Shown: piece after piece, positions 56,801-64,000 of the stretch
Position numbering within the stretch: the first letter of the stretch is position 1
How the letters are laid out: each line of letters starts with the position of its first letter
Origin: Phycicoccus duodecadis
Lineage (GTDB): Bacteria > Actinomycetota > Actinomycetes > Actinomycetales > Dermatophilaceae
Assembly (NCBI RefSeq): GCF_002846495.1
Contig: NZ_PJNE01000001.1
Span: 1,054,001-1,118,000, forward strand
Reading direction: 5' to 3'
DNA length: 64,000 bases
Translations under genes and position numbers: made by a program
The notes under the pieces: generated by a model
What the model was told of the DNA's origin: nothing
Databases searched by the model: none
What the model saw: only the letters and a program-made list of their open reading frames with translations

Positions 56801-59800
56801 GTCGGCCGATGCTGACGCCGACCTGGGTCGGTGCGAGGTCGGTGGGGATGGTGACGCCGGGCATCGCCTCGAACTCGGTGGCGATGGTGCGGAACCGGGG
56901 GTCGTAGTTGGCGTTGAGCCGGTTCGGCGCGCCGGGGTCGTTGCCGACGAACCGGTAGAGGTTCGTGCACACACCGGAGGGTGTCGGGCAGCTGATGTGG
57001 TCGGTCGACGGCATCAGCACGTCGTAGTAGCCGTTGAAGTCGGACTCGACGGTGTCGACGAGACGGTTGGTGAAGTCGTAGATCCCGACCGGGGCGTAGG
57101 GCACCCCGGCCTTGTCGCCGAACAGCACGGTCTGGTTGTTCGTCGAGAAGTTGAGGTCGTCGACGATCAGGCCACGCAGGCGGGACGGGATCGGCACGTC
57201 GGTGAAGATGTTGAACATCGGCACGATGGACTTGCCGTTGTTCAGCGTGACGAGCTTGTTGTCGCACTTCGGCTTGGCCATGCCCTCGTAGGGCGAGCCG
57301 TCGATGCTCTGGAACGTGGGGTTGTCGACGGACACCGACGCCGGGACGGTCACACCGGTGGGCACGGACGTGCCGTCCCCGGTGACGGCGCCGTAGCCGT
57401 CGGTGCCGATGCCCAGGACGTCGACGGTGTGCAGCGCACCGACGCAGGCCGGCGGCGGGACCTGCGGGACGACCGTGTCACCGCGGGCGATGTTGATGTC
57501 CTCCTCGGCGGTCACCGAGTACATCGGCTTGCCGCCGGCGTCCTTCGGGATGTCGACCTGGACGATGTAGTCGGCAGCGGGCAGGGCCGTGAAGGTCCCC
57601 CCGGTGCAGACGGGGGCCGCCGGGTCGGTGGCGTCGAGGGTGCCGTCGAAGCAGCCGTCCCCGAAGCCGTAGTTGCCGTCGACGGCCGCGCCGAAGTTGG
57701 CGTCCGGGGTGCCCTGGTCGGTGGCGTAGGTCCCGATCTGCACCCCGTTCACGAGGGCCGAGAGGCACTCGCCGGTCGTGGCCTGGTCCGGCGCGAGGAC
57801 GTCCTCGCCCTGGCCCGGGCCGTGGGTGATCGGCGTGCCGTCGGCGTCGCGGGCGGTGCATCCGGTGGGCCGGTTCCAGGACTCCGAGACGTAGGTGTTG
57901 AGGAGGGCGCCGTGCTTGTAGGAGCCGTCGGTGTTGACGACGTAGCTCCCGGACAGGTCGCACGGGGCGCTGCCGTCGGCCGGGCAGTCGACCGGCGCGT
58001 AGAGCTTCACGGGGATGTTGGGCACCCCGGGCTGCCAGTCCTCGGACGCGGCGTACTGGGGGTCGAGCTCGTTACGGGTGGTGTCGTACGAGACGGACCC
58101 GACGATGCCGCCGTTGCGGGGACCGCCCTTGGTACCGGTGGCGTCGTACTTCTGCACACCCCAGTCGACGGTGCCCCCGAGGCCGATGACGTTCAGCGTG
58201 CCGACGTCGACCCCGGCGCCGAGCACGGTGGTCGGGGTCGGCTGGTTGTCGGCCTGGTAGGTGACGCCGGTGGTGTAGAAGTTGTCGGAGTAGGCCTCCA
58301 TGATCATCCACTCGGCCAGCGGGTAGGCGCTGTCGAACGCGTAGGCACCGGTGATGTCGGTGGTGACCGCGTTCATCCCGCGGTCCATGAGCGAGTTGTC
58401 CTTCTTGCGCAGTGTGAGCGGGAAGCCGGAGACCCCGCTCTCCCCGGTGTCGCGCTTGCCGTTCTTGTTGGTGTCGAGGAAGACGTGGCCCGTCAGCTCG
58501 GTCCACCAGCCGTTGATCGGCAGCTGCTTGAGGTCGACCGCCTCACCGTTCGCGACGGTCACGTTCACCAGCTGCAGGATGTAGTTCTGCGGCTCGTCCC
58601 ACCAGGTCAGCTGGTAGTTGCCGTCCGGCACGTGCGGGATCGTGAAGGTGCCGTCCGCGGCCCCGCGCCCGACCCAGGCGGCCTGGTCGCCGTTGTTGAG
58701 GTCGACCAGGGAGAGGACCGGGTTCACGATGGGCTTGTCGAGCTTGCTGCCCGTCATCCCGTTGTAGCCGTTGAAGCTGCCGCCCACCGGCGGGTAGTAC
58801 TGCTTGGCGGCCACCACGACGCCGGTGATCGAGCCGGCGGCGGTGGAGGTGGCGAAGTCGTTGCGCGGCTCGACGAAGCCGAACTGCGGTGTGGGGACGG
58901 GCTCGCCGCCCACGGTGGCCTCGGTGTCGTAGCCCGTGGCGCCTTCCATCAGCCAGGTGTCCCAGTCGTGGTTGCCCTCGAGGGTGGTGGTCTGGATGAA
59001 GTCGGTGTTGTCGGGGGCGGTGACGGTCGTGGTGTAGCGGTTGGTGCCCAGGTGCGGCATCACCAGCATCCCGTCGGCGTCGCTGAAGCACTTGCCGCCG
59101 ATGGTCGCGACGATCGGGAGGCCCTCGGCGTCGCGCGAGTCGACACCCCCCACGGGCTCCCAGGGGATCTCGTAGGTGGTGGGGTCCTCGTTGACGTAGC
59201 GCGTGCAGAGCGGGTTGCCGTAGACGTCGGTCGTGACCTCACCGAGGGTGTCGTTGATGTGGCCCTGGAAGCCCGCCAGCCCCTGCTCGCCGTTGTCGAT
59301 GGCGCCGTTGGTCGACGCCTCGTCGCGGTAGACCTGGGCCCGCAGGGTCGAGTCCGGGAGGGGGTCCGGCTGGACGCCGACCGTGACCAGTCCCATGCCC
59401 CCCACGGCGGAGCTGGCCTCCATCGGCACCGAGAAGTGCTCGCCGTCGATCTTGTAGTCGTCGGCGAGCACGGTGATGAGGTACTTGCCCTCCGGCAGGG
59501 TCAGACCCTTGGCGCCGTCGGCGAAGTCGGCCTCGGTCCCCTGGCGCACGATCGGGGCGGCACCGGGGTGCTCCTGGATCGAGGCCCACGGGCACTCGGT
59601 GAGGTAGTTGACGTCGTCGGCGTTGCAGCCCGATCCCGGCTGGGGCCCGCCGGCGGGGCTGGAGCCGCCGCTGTTGTCCACGTTGATCATGTAGCGGTAC
59701 GTGGTGACCGCATCCCCCTTGCTCACCGCCCCACCGGGGTGGTGGGCCTCCGTGCGGGCCGACTCCACCTTCACGGTGATCTTGCTCGTCGTGGCCGCCT

Positions 59801-59987
59801 GCGCCGGAGCTGCGGCGACCACCGGGATCGCGACCGCACCTCCGATGCTGAGCGCCGCCGCGAGGGCACCGCCGACGGCCCGGCGCGCTCGTGCGCCCCA
59901 CCATCGGGGTCGCCCGACCGCGCTTCGCACGCTGCGCGTGGAGCCCGTCGAAGGAGTTCCGGATACAACCGAGCCGTGTCCCTGCAT
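53832..59987 (-). CDS. 2051-residue secreted modular protein (SdrD B-like, TIG, beta-helix, tandem repeats)
   Basis: Signal peptide within about 1-66. It has several SdrD-B/carboxypeptidase-regulatory-like beta domains between about 70 and 1040, for example GHVFLDTNKNGKRDTGESG near 500. An IPT/TIG domain lies near 1080-1160 (VTITGLGFGATQGTGKVLLG). A right-handed parallel beta-helix follows at about 1270-1620 (repeats such as GAGIAINDAPDVRIYDNTIM). From about 1795 a tandem repeat is shared with the third MCO protein. No LPXTG motif or membrane anchor at the C-terminus (ends NGSVKP). It heads the MCO operon and is likely a large extracellular scaffold or substrate-binding partner. AAAGGTG precedes the ATG at some distance. 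Confidence 0.85.
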   Translation of the reverse strand: MQGHGSVVSGTPSTGSTRSVRSAVGRPRWWGARARRAVGGALAAALSIGGAVAIPVVAAAPAQAATTSKITVKVESARTEAHHPGGAVSKGDAVTTYRYMINVDNSGGSSPAGGPQPGSGCNADDVNYLTECPWASIQEHPGAAPIVRQGTEADFADGAKGLTLPEGKYLITVLADDYKIDGEHFSVPMEASSAVGGMGLVTVGVQPDPLPDSTLRAQVYRDEASTNGAIDNGEQGLAGFQGHINDTLGEVTTDVYGNPLCTRYVNEDPTTYEIPWEPVGGVDSRDAEGLPIVATIGGKCFSDADGMLVMPHLGTNRYTTTVTAPDNTDFIQTTTLEGNHDWDTWLMEGATGYDTEATVGGEPVPTPQFGFVEPRNDFATSTAAGSITGVVVAAKQYYPPVGGSFNGYNGMTGSKLDKPIVNPVLSLVDLNNGDQAAWVGRGAADGTFTIPHVPDGNYQLTWWDEPQNYILQLVNVTVANGEAVDLKQLPINGWWTELTGHVFLDTNKNGKRDTGESGVSGFPLTLRKKDNSLMDRGMNAVTTDITGAYAFDSAYPLAEWMIMEAYSDNFYTTGVTYQADNQPTPTTVLGAGVDVGTLNVIGLGGTVDWGVQKYDATGTKGGPRNGGIVGSVSYDTTRNELDPQYAASEDWQPGVPNIPVKLYAPVDCPADGSAPCDLSGSYVVNTDGSYKHGALLNTYVSESWNRPTGCTARDADGTPITHGPGQGEDVLAPDQATTGECLSALVNGVQIGTYATDQGTPDANFGAAVDGNYGFGDGCFDGTLDATDPAAPVCTGGTFTALPAADYIVQVDIPKDAGGKPMYSVTAEEDINIARGDTVVPQVPPPACVGALHTVDVLGIGTDGYGAVTGDGTSVPTGVTVPASVSVDNPTFQSIDGSPYEGMAKPKCDNKLVTLNNGKSIVPMFNIFTDVPIPSRLRGLIVDDLNFSTNNQTVLFGDKAGVPYAPVGIYDFTNRLVDTVESDFNGYYDVLMPSTDHISCPTPSGVCTNLYRFVGNDPGAPNRLNANYDPRFRTIATEFEAMPGVTIPTDLAPTQVGVSIGRPGTSPITVKCMVNQAAPQLFRVSKPFVAATDTARTVTITGLGFGATQGTGKVLLGTTSLATTSWTDTQIVATVPAAGDLADQVKAGAYQLSVTAANGLSTVNGITYHVLGTGYSPTVYEVGPGVSVAAYDPTDAASRTGTGGVSHAIQNALDDADANERAAGQPAGADGNTQLVVVYPNAATTTNPRGAYYENLVMSTPVKLQGVGAGGFQGPDTNSPYVQGTVLDGIGFSGDSAQASDWITKVAALTWDGNQTVNDGAVVSVFASDSRSTAAGRARRFDPAATYLPAIDGFDLRGGDQQGFPGNIDSITGLPTGLPPNISTQGGAVFANAYARRLQITNNVVENNGGAYGTIRIGTPDIPAPDTSQHNEGVRIASNRIVQNAGTNLAGAIGIFAGADGYEVAGNDICGNFSLEYGAGLSVYGLSPDGTIHDNRITLNNSNDEGAGIMMAGELPGVPGDFSPGTGPVDIYANRIQGNLSNDDGGGIRFLMAGDFPMNVHDNVIASNISTHEGAGIAINDAPDVRIYDNTIMDNLTTATAVTSNGLPAPAGVSTSENSVQLQSTLPASAPTFSTPTLFNNVLWNNRAGTRAGTTVTGIGLAGDTSAIDYWDVGVADGTGVLTPVNSVIQQDAARHDYAVDASNSTTDPQVVEPWTVSVAFATWRQNPAFVDATLVAVEAPPDLMGDYHLQGCPASPACDLGAASRGDIVAQPVDIDGDARPSGAAYDAGADEVVQPVQPPPPPVTTPPFVFSTAGNANPPGVTGTGDDADVYAWNGTGYARTVDITSAKYGVPARVNMDGFSQAAPDRFYASFSSDTVLKTPGRPAMKVSDEDVVYWNGTRWNMIFDGSRYRMTSPALDVRAITFLGGERLYFSTTGAWNPPGVRGVPSSADVYLFRDGRFTRVFDARAKGVPRRAVVDGAQVVDAQHIYFSFAANTTLPGIGPVEDEDIVLYDGTTDTWSTWFNGTSHGLTSSELQIDDFSLPNGSVKP

Positions 59988-60108
59988 GGCGACTCATCAC
60001 CTTTGTGGTCTGGGCGCCCCCCTGCGGGCGCTCGCCGCTGACCATTAGGACCCTCCACGCGCGTCGGGGCGACAGGTTGGGCCCGAATGTCACCAAGGTG
60101 TTCGGCCC

Positions 60109-60149
60109 CTGTCAGGCGGCCGTCAGGTCGCTGTCATGGAGCTGTCATG
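60109..60149. promoter_or_regulatory. Four 11-bp direct repeats, Pho-box-like operator
   Basis: GTCA occurs at 60111, 60122, 60133 and 60144, exactly 11 bp apart, each as CTGTCA or CCGTCA. The last two units read CTGTCAT-GGAG-CTGTCAT (60131-60148), the 7-4-7 pattern of the E. coli PhoB box. OmpR/PhoB regulators bind such repeats as tandem dimers. It lies between the divergent giant/MCO operon and the lipoprotein/molybdoenzyme operon. Confidence 0.65.
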
Positions 60150-60176
60150 TCCGGCCCCGTCCGCCTGCCCGGAAAC

Positions 60177-60213
60177 TTGACGAACGGCAATAATTGCACT
60201 AGGACAATAGTGC
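60177..60213 (+). promoter_or_regulatory. Promoter with overlapping dyad before the lipoprotein gene
   Basis: TTGACG (60177-60182) is a good -35. After 17 nt comes TAGGAC (60200-60205) as a fair -10. The dyad GCACTA-N6-TAGTGC (60196-60213) covers the -10, so a dimeric repressor could block this promoter. The region is AT-rich against its surroundings. Confidence 0.55.
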
Positions 60214-60242
60214 GAGATCCCGACCCCCTGGAAGGACCAGCC

Positions 60243-60782
60243 GTGCCGCCCGTCGTCGCCGCCACCCCGCGGGATCCAGCCGCACGGACACCGATGCGCC
60301 CCGCTCGGGGCCGGAGGGGTCGAGCGGGCCGCGTCGGCACGGCCCTGGCGGCCCTCGTGGCGCTCCTGCTCTCGGGGTGCTCGATGTGGGCCCCCGTCCA
60401 GACCAGCCGGCCGTACGTCCCCGCCGACGGGCTCGCCCTCTCCACCCCCTCCGTCGAGTTCGAGAACCTCGTGGTGGTCGTCGACGACGTGCACCAGGTG
60501 GGGGTGCTCGTGGGGCAGGCCGTCAGCTCGGTGACCCACCCGGTCGACGTGACCGTGTCGGTGGACGGCGGGGAGGTCTCCGAGCCGGTCACCATCCCGC
60601 CCGACACCGGCGACGGCATCACGAGCCGGCGTATCCCGCTGAGGCTGGGCCCGGTTCCCGCACCACCGGGGGCCCTCGTCCACCTCGAGGTCGTCATCGA
60701 GCCTGGGGGGCGCCACGTCGTCGACGTTCCGGTGCTCCCACCCGGGAGCGGTCTCGGGTACTACGGCGGGATCACCTCCTGA
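60243..60782 (+). CDS. Putative lipoprotein (LpqE/copper-chaperone-like)
   Basis: 179 residues from GTG, with GGAAGGA 6 nt upstream; an ATG at 60294 in frame would shorten the long Arg-rich start. Lipoprotein signal ends LLLSGC. The exported part is a beta-sandwich-like domain beginning TSRPYVPADGLALSTPS, resembling actinobacterial LpqE-type lipoproteins, which themselves resemble periplasmic copper chaperones. No Met/His copper motif of PCuAC type is evident. First gene of the operon with the molybdopterin oxidoreductase. Confidence 0.65.
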   Translation: MPPVVAATPRDPAARTPMRPARGRRGRAGRVGTALAALVALLLSGCSMWAPVQTSRPYVPADGLALSTPSVEFENLVVVVDDVHQVGVLVGQAVSSVTHPVDVTVSVDGGEVSEPVTIPPDTGDGITSRRIPLRLGPVPAPPGALVHLEVVIEPGGRHVVDVPVLPPGSGLGYYGGITS

Positions 60783-60849
60783 CCGGCAGGACCACCCCCA
60801 CGACCACCCCCGGCACCCCGCCTGGTGCGAGACGAGAGAAGGACCGACC

Positions 60850-63213
60850 ATGACCGCCGATCGCATCGCCGACGTGTGGGGCACCCGCACACCCATGGGG
60901 CCTGGCGCCCCGTGGCCCCAGCGCGTCGACCAGCACCTGGTCGACGGGCTGACCGACCAGGACGTCGACCGGTGGGTGCAGTCCGCCTGCGTGCTGTGCA
61001 GCAACGGCTGCGGGCTCGACATCGCCGTCCGCGACGACCGGATGGTGGGGGTGCGGGGCCGCGCCGACGACCGCGTCAGCCACGGCCGCCTCGGGCCCAA
61101 GGGCCTGTTCGGCTGGCAGGGCCAGAGCCGCGACCGGCTGCTCCGGCCGATGGTGCGACGCCACGGGAAGCTCGAGGAGACCACGTGGGAGGACGCGATG
61201 GGCGTGGTCGTGTCCCGCTCGCGCGAGCTGCTCGAGAGCAGAGGCCCGCTCTCGCACGCCTTCTACACCAGTGGGCAGCTGATGATCGAGGAGTACTACA
61301 CCCTCGCCGTCATCGGGAAGGCCGGGCTCGGGACCCCGCACATGGACGGGAACACGCGGCTCTGCACCGCGACCGCGGCGGCCGCCCTCAAGGAGACCTT
61401 CGGGACCGACGGCCAGCCCGGCAGCTACACCGACCTCGACCACGCCGACGCGGTCTTCCACTACGGCCACAACGTCGCCGAGACCCAGACGGTCCTCTGG
61501 GCCCGGATGCTCGACCGCCTCGAGGGCAGCGACCCGCCCCGGCACGTCTGCGTCGACCCCCGGCGCACCGCGGTGGCGCAGCGCTCCGACGTCCACCTCG
61601 CGGTGCGTCCCGGCACCAACCTGGCCCTCATGAACGGCCTGCTGCGCGAGGTCATCCACCGCGGGTGGGTCGACGAGGAGTACGTCGCCGCCCACACCCG
61701 GGGCTTCGACGAGCTCGTCGCGACCGTCGAGCCGTACACGCCGTCCCACGTGGCCGACATCTGCCGGGTGTCGGCGCGCGACCTCGAGGCCGCGGCCGAG
61801 ATCTTCGGCACCTCCGAGCGGATCGTCTCCACCGTGCTGCAGGGCTTCTACCAGTCCCACCAGGCCACGGCCGCGTCGTGCCAGGTCAACAACCTGCACC
61901 TGCTGCGCGGCATGCTGGGCCGCCCCGGGGCGGGCATCCTGCAGATGAACGGGCAGCCGACCGCGCAGAACAACCGCGAGACCGGGGTCGACGGCGACCT
62001 GTCGGGTTTCCGCAACTGGGAGAACGAGTCCCATGTGCGTGAGCTCGCGGAGCTCTGGGACGTCGACCCGATGAAGATCCCGCACTGGGCCCCGCCGACG
62101 CATGCGATGCAGATCATGCGGTACGTGGAGCAGGGCTCGATCGGGCTGCTGTGGGTCGCGGGCACCAACCCGGCGGTCTCGCTGCCCGACCTGGAGCGGG
62201 TGCGCCGCATCCTGTCCTCGGACTCGGTCCTGGTCGTCGTCAACGAGTCCTTCCCGAACGAGACCACCGAGCTGGCCGACGTCGTCCTGCCGGCGGCGCT
62301 GTGGGGCGAGAAGACCGGCACCTTCACCAACGTCGACCGCACCGTGCACCTCTCCGAGCAGGCGGTCCGGCCGCCCGGGGAGGCGCGCAGCGACCTCGAC
62401 ATCTGGGTCGACTACGCCCGGCGGATGGACCTGCGCGACCGCAGCGGGCGCCCCATCCCTCGCTGGGAGACCCCCGAGGACGCGTTCGACGGCTGGCGGG
62501 ACTGCTCGCGCGGGCGCCCGTGCGACTACTCCGGGATGTCGTACGAGCTGCTCCGGGGGAGCCCCGGCATCCAGTGGCCGTGCACCGAGGACGCGCCGAC
62601 GGGGACGGAGCGCATCTACACCGACCACGTGTTCAACACCCAGGACGACTACTGCGAGACGTACGGACACGACCTCCTGACCGGCGCCAGCACGACCCCC
62701 GAGCAGCACCGGGCCGCCCGCTTCGACGGCCGCGCGCGGCTCAAGGCCGCCGAGTGGACCCCCGCCCCGGACGCTCCCGACGAGGACTACCCCCTCCGTC
62801 TCGGCACCGGGCGCACGGTCTACCACTTCCACACCCGGACCAAGACCGGCCGTGCGCCGGAGCTGGACGCCGCGGCGCCCGAGGCCTGGGTCGAGATCTC
62901 GCCGGAGGACGCCGAGCCCCTGGGCGTCGCCGAGGGTGACATCGTGCGGGTGGAGTCGCGTCGCGGGGCCATCGAGGTCCCCGCCCGGATCGCCGGCGTC
63001 CGCCCGGGAGCCGTCTTCGTCCCGTTCCACTACGGCGACGTCGACAAGGGCGACCGGCCGAGCCGCGCCGCCAACGAGCTGACCATGTCGGTGTGGGACC
63101 CCGTCTCGAAGCAGCCTGCCTTCAAGGGCGGCGCGGTGCGGGTCACCCGTGTCCGCGCCGGCGACGGTCCTGCTCCCGCCCCGCCCACCACGCCCTCCCC
63201 GGAAGGGGCCTGA
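60850..63213 (+). CDS. Molybdopterin oxidoreductase (nitrate reductase/formate dehydrogenase-like)
   Basis: 787 residues without a Tat signal, so cytoplasmic. N-terminal cluster motif C47-x2-C50-x3-C54 (CVLCSNGC). The usual fourth Cys is replaced by Gly82 in HGRLGPKGLFGW. The Mo/W ligand is probably Cys172 (NTRLCTAT). Molybdopterin-binding segments include LLWVAGTNPAVSLPD and a C-terminal MopB domain (about 650-765, EISPEDAEPLGV). Related enzymes are assimilatory nitrate reductases and formate dehydrogenases. No dedicated electron-transfer subunit is next to it. Confidence 0.87.
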   Translation: MTADRIADVWGTRTPMGPGAPWPQRVDQHLVDGLTDQDVDRWVQSACVLCSNGCGLDIAVRDDRMVGVRGRADDRVSHGRLGPKGLFGWQGQSRDRLLRPMVRRHGKLEETTWEDAMGVVVSRSRELLESRGPLSHAFYTSGQLMIEEYYTLAVIGKAGLGTPHMDGNTRLCTATAAAALKETFGTDGQPGSYTDLDHADAVFHYGHNVAETQTVLWARMLDRLEGSDPPRHVCVDPRRTAVAQRSDVHLAVRPGTNLALMNGLLREVIHRGWVDEEYVAAHTRGFDELVATVEPYTPSHVADICRVSARDLEAAAEIFGTSERIVSTVLQGFYQSHQATAASCQVNNLHLLRGMLGRPGAGILQMNGQPTAQNNRETGVDGDLSGFRNWENESHVRELAELWDVDPMKIPHWAPPTHAMQIMRYVEQGSIGLLWVAGTNPAVSLPDLERVRRILSSDSVLVVVNESFPNETTELADVVLPAALWGEKTGTFTNVDRTVHLSEQAVRPPGEARSDLDIWVDYARRMDLRDRSGRPIPRWETPEDAFDGWRDCSRGRPCDYSGMSYELLRGSPGIQWPCTEDAPTGTERIYTDHVFNTQDDYCETYGHDLLTGASTTPEQHRAARFDGRARLKAAEWTPAPDAPDEDYPLRLGTGRTVYHFHTRTKTGRAPELDAAAPEAWVEISPEDAEPLGVAEGDIVRVESRRGAIEVPARIAGVRPGAVFVPFHYGDVDKGDRPSRAANELTMSVWDPVSKQPAFKGGAVRVTRVRAGDGPAPAPPTTPSPEGA

Positions 63214-63215
63214 CG

Positions 63216-63671
63216 ATGCATCTCACCACCTACCTCGGCCTCGCCGACACCGGCGAGCAGACCCTCGCCGACTCCTTCCGCCAGGTCTCGAGCGGTCACG
63301 GGGACGAGCCCGACGTCCGCGAGCTGACCGAGCGCTTCGCCGACCAGTGCGACGAGCACCGGCGGCTCCTCGCGCCGCTCACCGAGCGCTACGGGGAGCA
63401 CGCCGAGGAGGAGCCGGAGCGGCTGCACGCCGAGGGCCTGCCCGGCACCCGCAGCGGCGGCGTCGGCCTGCTCCGCGACCTGCACGACCTCTACCTGCTC
63501 GCCAGCTACCTCGACATCGCCTGGACCATGGTCGGGCAGGCCGCGCGGGCCGTGCGCGACCAGGAGCTCGTCGACGTCGTCTCCACCTGTGAGCAGGACG
63601 TCCAGGGCCAGCTGGCGTGGCTGAGGACCCGGATGAAGGCGGCGGCGCCCCAGGCCCTCGTCGTGGGGTGA
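63216..63671 (+). CDS. Helical protein of unknown function following the molybdoenzyme
   Basis: 151 residues starting right after the oxidoreductase stop, with GGAAGGGG 12 nt upstream. It is almost all helix, four segments at roughly 4-25, 33-60, 85-115 and 118-145, rich in Glu, Asp and His. This suggests a four-helix bundle such as a ferritin-like or hemerythrin-like fold, but no complete metal motif can be traced. Tight linkage suggests an accessory or electron-transfer role for the molybdoenzyme. Not recognised as a named family. Confidence 0.7.
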   Translation: MHLTTYLGLADTGEQTLADSFRQVSSGHGDEPDVRELTERFADQCDEHRRLLAPLTERYGEHAEEEPERLHAEGLPGTRSGGVGLLRDLHDLYLLASYLDIAWTMVGQAARAVRDQELVDVVSTCEQDVQGQLAWLRTRMKAAAPQALVVG

Positions 63672-63784
63672 GCCCGCCCGGTCCCGGGGCCCGGAACGGC
63701 CCGAGGCGGCCAGGACGCGCCGGCGGCTGAGAACGACATCCGCGCCTCGGGGCCGAAGGTGCGCCCGCGCGCGCCGGATGCGGA

Positions 63785-63790
63785 CAGGAT
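63785..63790 (+). promoter_or_regulatory. -10 element of the PAS gene
   Basis: CAGGAT, 6 nt before the ATG at 63797; the preceding 126 nt after the helical-protein gene contain no gene. Confidence 0.5.
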
Positions 63791-63796
63791 GGGCCC

Positions 63797-64000
63797 ATGG
63801 CCCCGGACGATCCCTCTTCCCCGGCGGTCGGCTCCGACGCCGAGCGGACCGTCCTCGCCGTGCTCAACGGCATCCCGGGGCTGGTCGGGCACTGGGACAC
63901 GAACCTGCGCAACCTGCACGCCAACGCCGCGTACGTCGAGTACTTCGGGTCGACGCCGGCCGAGATCCGCGGGATCCACCTGCGTGACCTCCTCGGAGAG
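63797..64000 (+). CDS. PAS-domain protein (3' partial)
   Basis: The first 68 codons are in the window and the frame stays open to the edge. IPGLVGHWDTNLRNLHAN followed by AAYVEYFGSTPAEIRG is the start of a PAS sensor domain, of the kind that precedes GGDEF/EAL or kinase modules in signalling proteins. The output domain is beyond the window. The start is supported by CAGGAT 6 nt upstream. Confidence 0.75.
   Translation, partial: MAPDDPSSPAVGSDAERTVLAVLNGIPGLVGHWDTNLRNLHANAAYVEYFGSTPAEIRGIHLRDLLGE

Noticed and set aside
54741..60041. 1766-residue open frame on the plus strand
   Set aside because: Antisense shadow of the giant secreted protein; composition is low-complexity Arg/Gly/Val/Asp with no domain or signal peptide, typical of high-GC opposite-strand frames.
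60772..63030. 752-residue open frame on the minus strand
   Set aside because: Antisense to the molybdopterin oxidoreductase gene; Arg/Gly/Val-rich with no domain.

Overview
The window is a continuous stretch of very GC-rich (about 70% or more), gene-dense chromosome from an actinobacterium. Two blocks keep the gene order of Mycobacterium tuberculosis: methyltransferase-sigE-rseA-htrA-tatB-mrp-mgtE-like (Rv1220c to Rv1232c region), and dapD/dapE-LOG-DivIVA module-DUF3117 (Rv1201c to Rv1211) with fdxA-dapC and mshB-lpqW-typA (Rv1165 to Rv1178). Mycothiol, glycosyl-lipid and actinobacterial-type DapD genes agree with this. Order Micrococcales, perhaps Intrasporangiaceae, is my guess and is not proven by the sequence. 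I saw no rRNA, tRNA, CRISPR array, IS element or prophage.

Layout. 1-7.5 kb: Mg transporter-like regulator, DUF1003, Mrp, then the envelope-stress group TatB, HtrA, anti-sigma factor and ECF sigma factor, O-methyltransferase and DUF3117. 7.6-12.6 kb: an overlapping operon of a DivIVA-module membrane protein, an SRPBCC protein, a DivIVA-GT-C fusion and a PIG-V-like mannosyltransferase, beside a LOG-family gene. 12.7-19.6 kb: secreted peptidoglycan-binding and transglycosylase-like proteins with lysine/DAP biosynthesis (dapE, dapD, dapC), citrate synthase and ferredoxin. 19.6-27.5 kb: GNAT, VanW protein, flavin reductase, MshB, LpqW-like protein and TypA. 27.8-33.7 kb: a complete dipeptide ABC importer operon. 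33.8-42 kb: PCD, VIT1, glutamine amidotransferase, AbiEi-like protein, MalQ, MctP with its DUF3311 partner and a PIG-L deacetylase.

42-64 kb is the accessory and most unusual part. A two-component pair converges on a roughly 16-kb run of secreted or membrane genes read on the minus strand: a 2051-residue modular protein, three multicopper-oxidase (MCO) paralogues, a small anchored protein, a CopC-CopD fusion and a subtilisin-like protease. The first MCO keeps a full domain-1 copper ligand set and has lost its domain-2 set. The next has lost domain 1 and keeps exactly the four domain-2 histidines. The third keeps almost no ligands. Together they could form one oxidase whose trinuclear centre is built between different subunits. 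The giant protein and the third MCO also share a C-terminal tandem repeat. The divergent promoter region carries four repeats at an exact 11-bp period, including a match to the 7-4-7 Pho-box pattern. On the other side lie a lipoprotein, a molybdopterin oxidoreductase lacking the usual fourth cluster cysteine, and a helical partner protein. Many first genes have a YANNNT hexamer 6-7 nt before the start codon, which points to widespread leaderless transcription.
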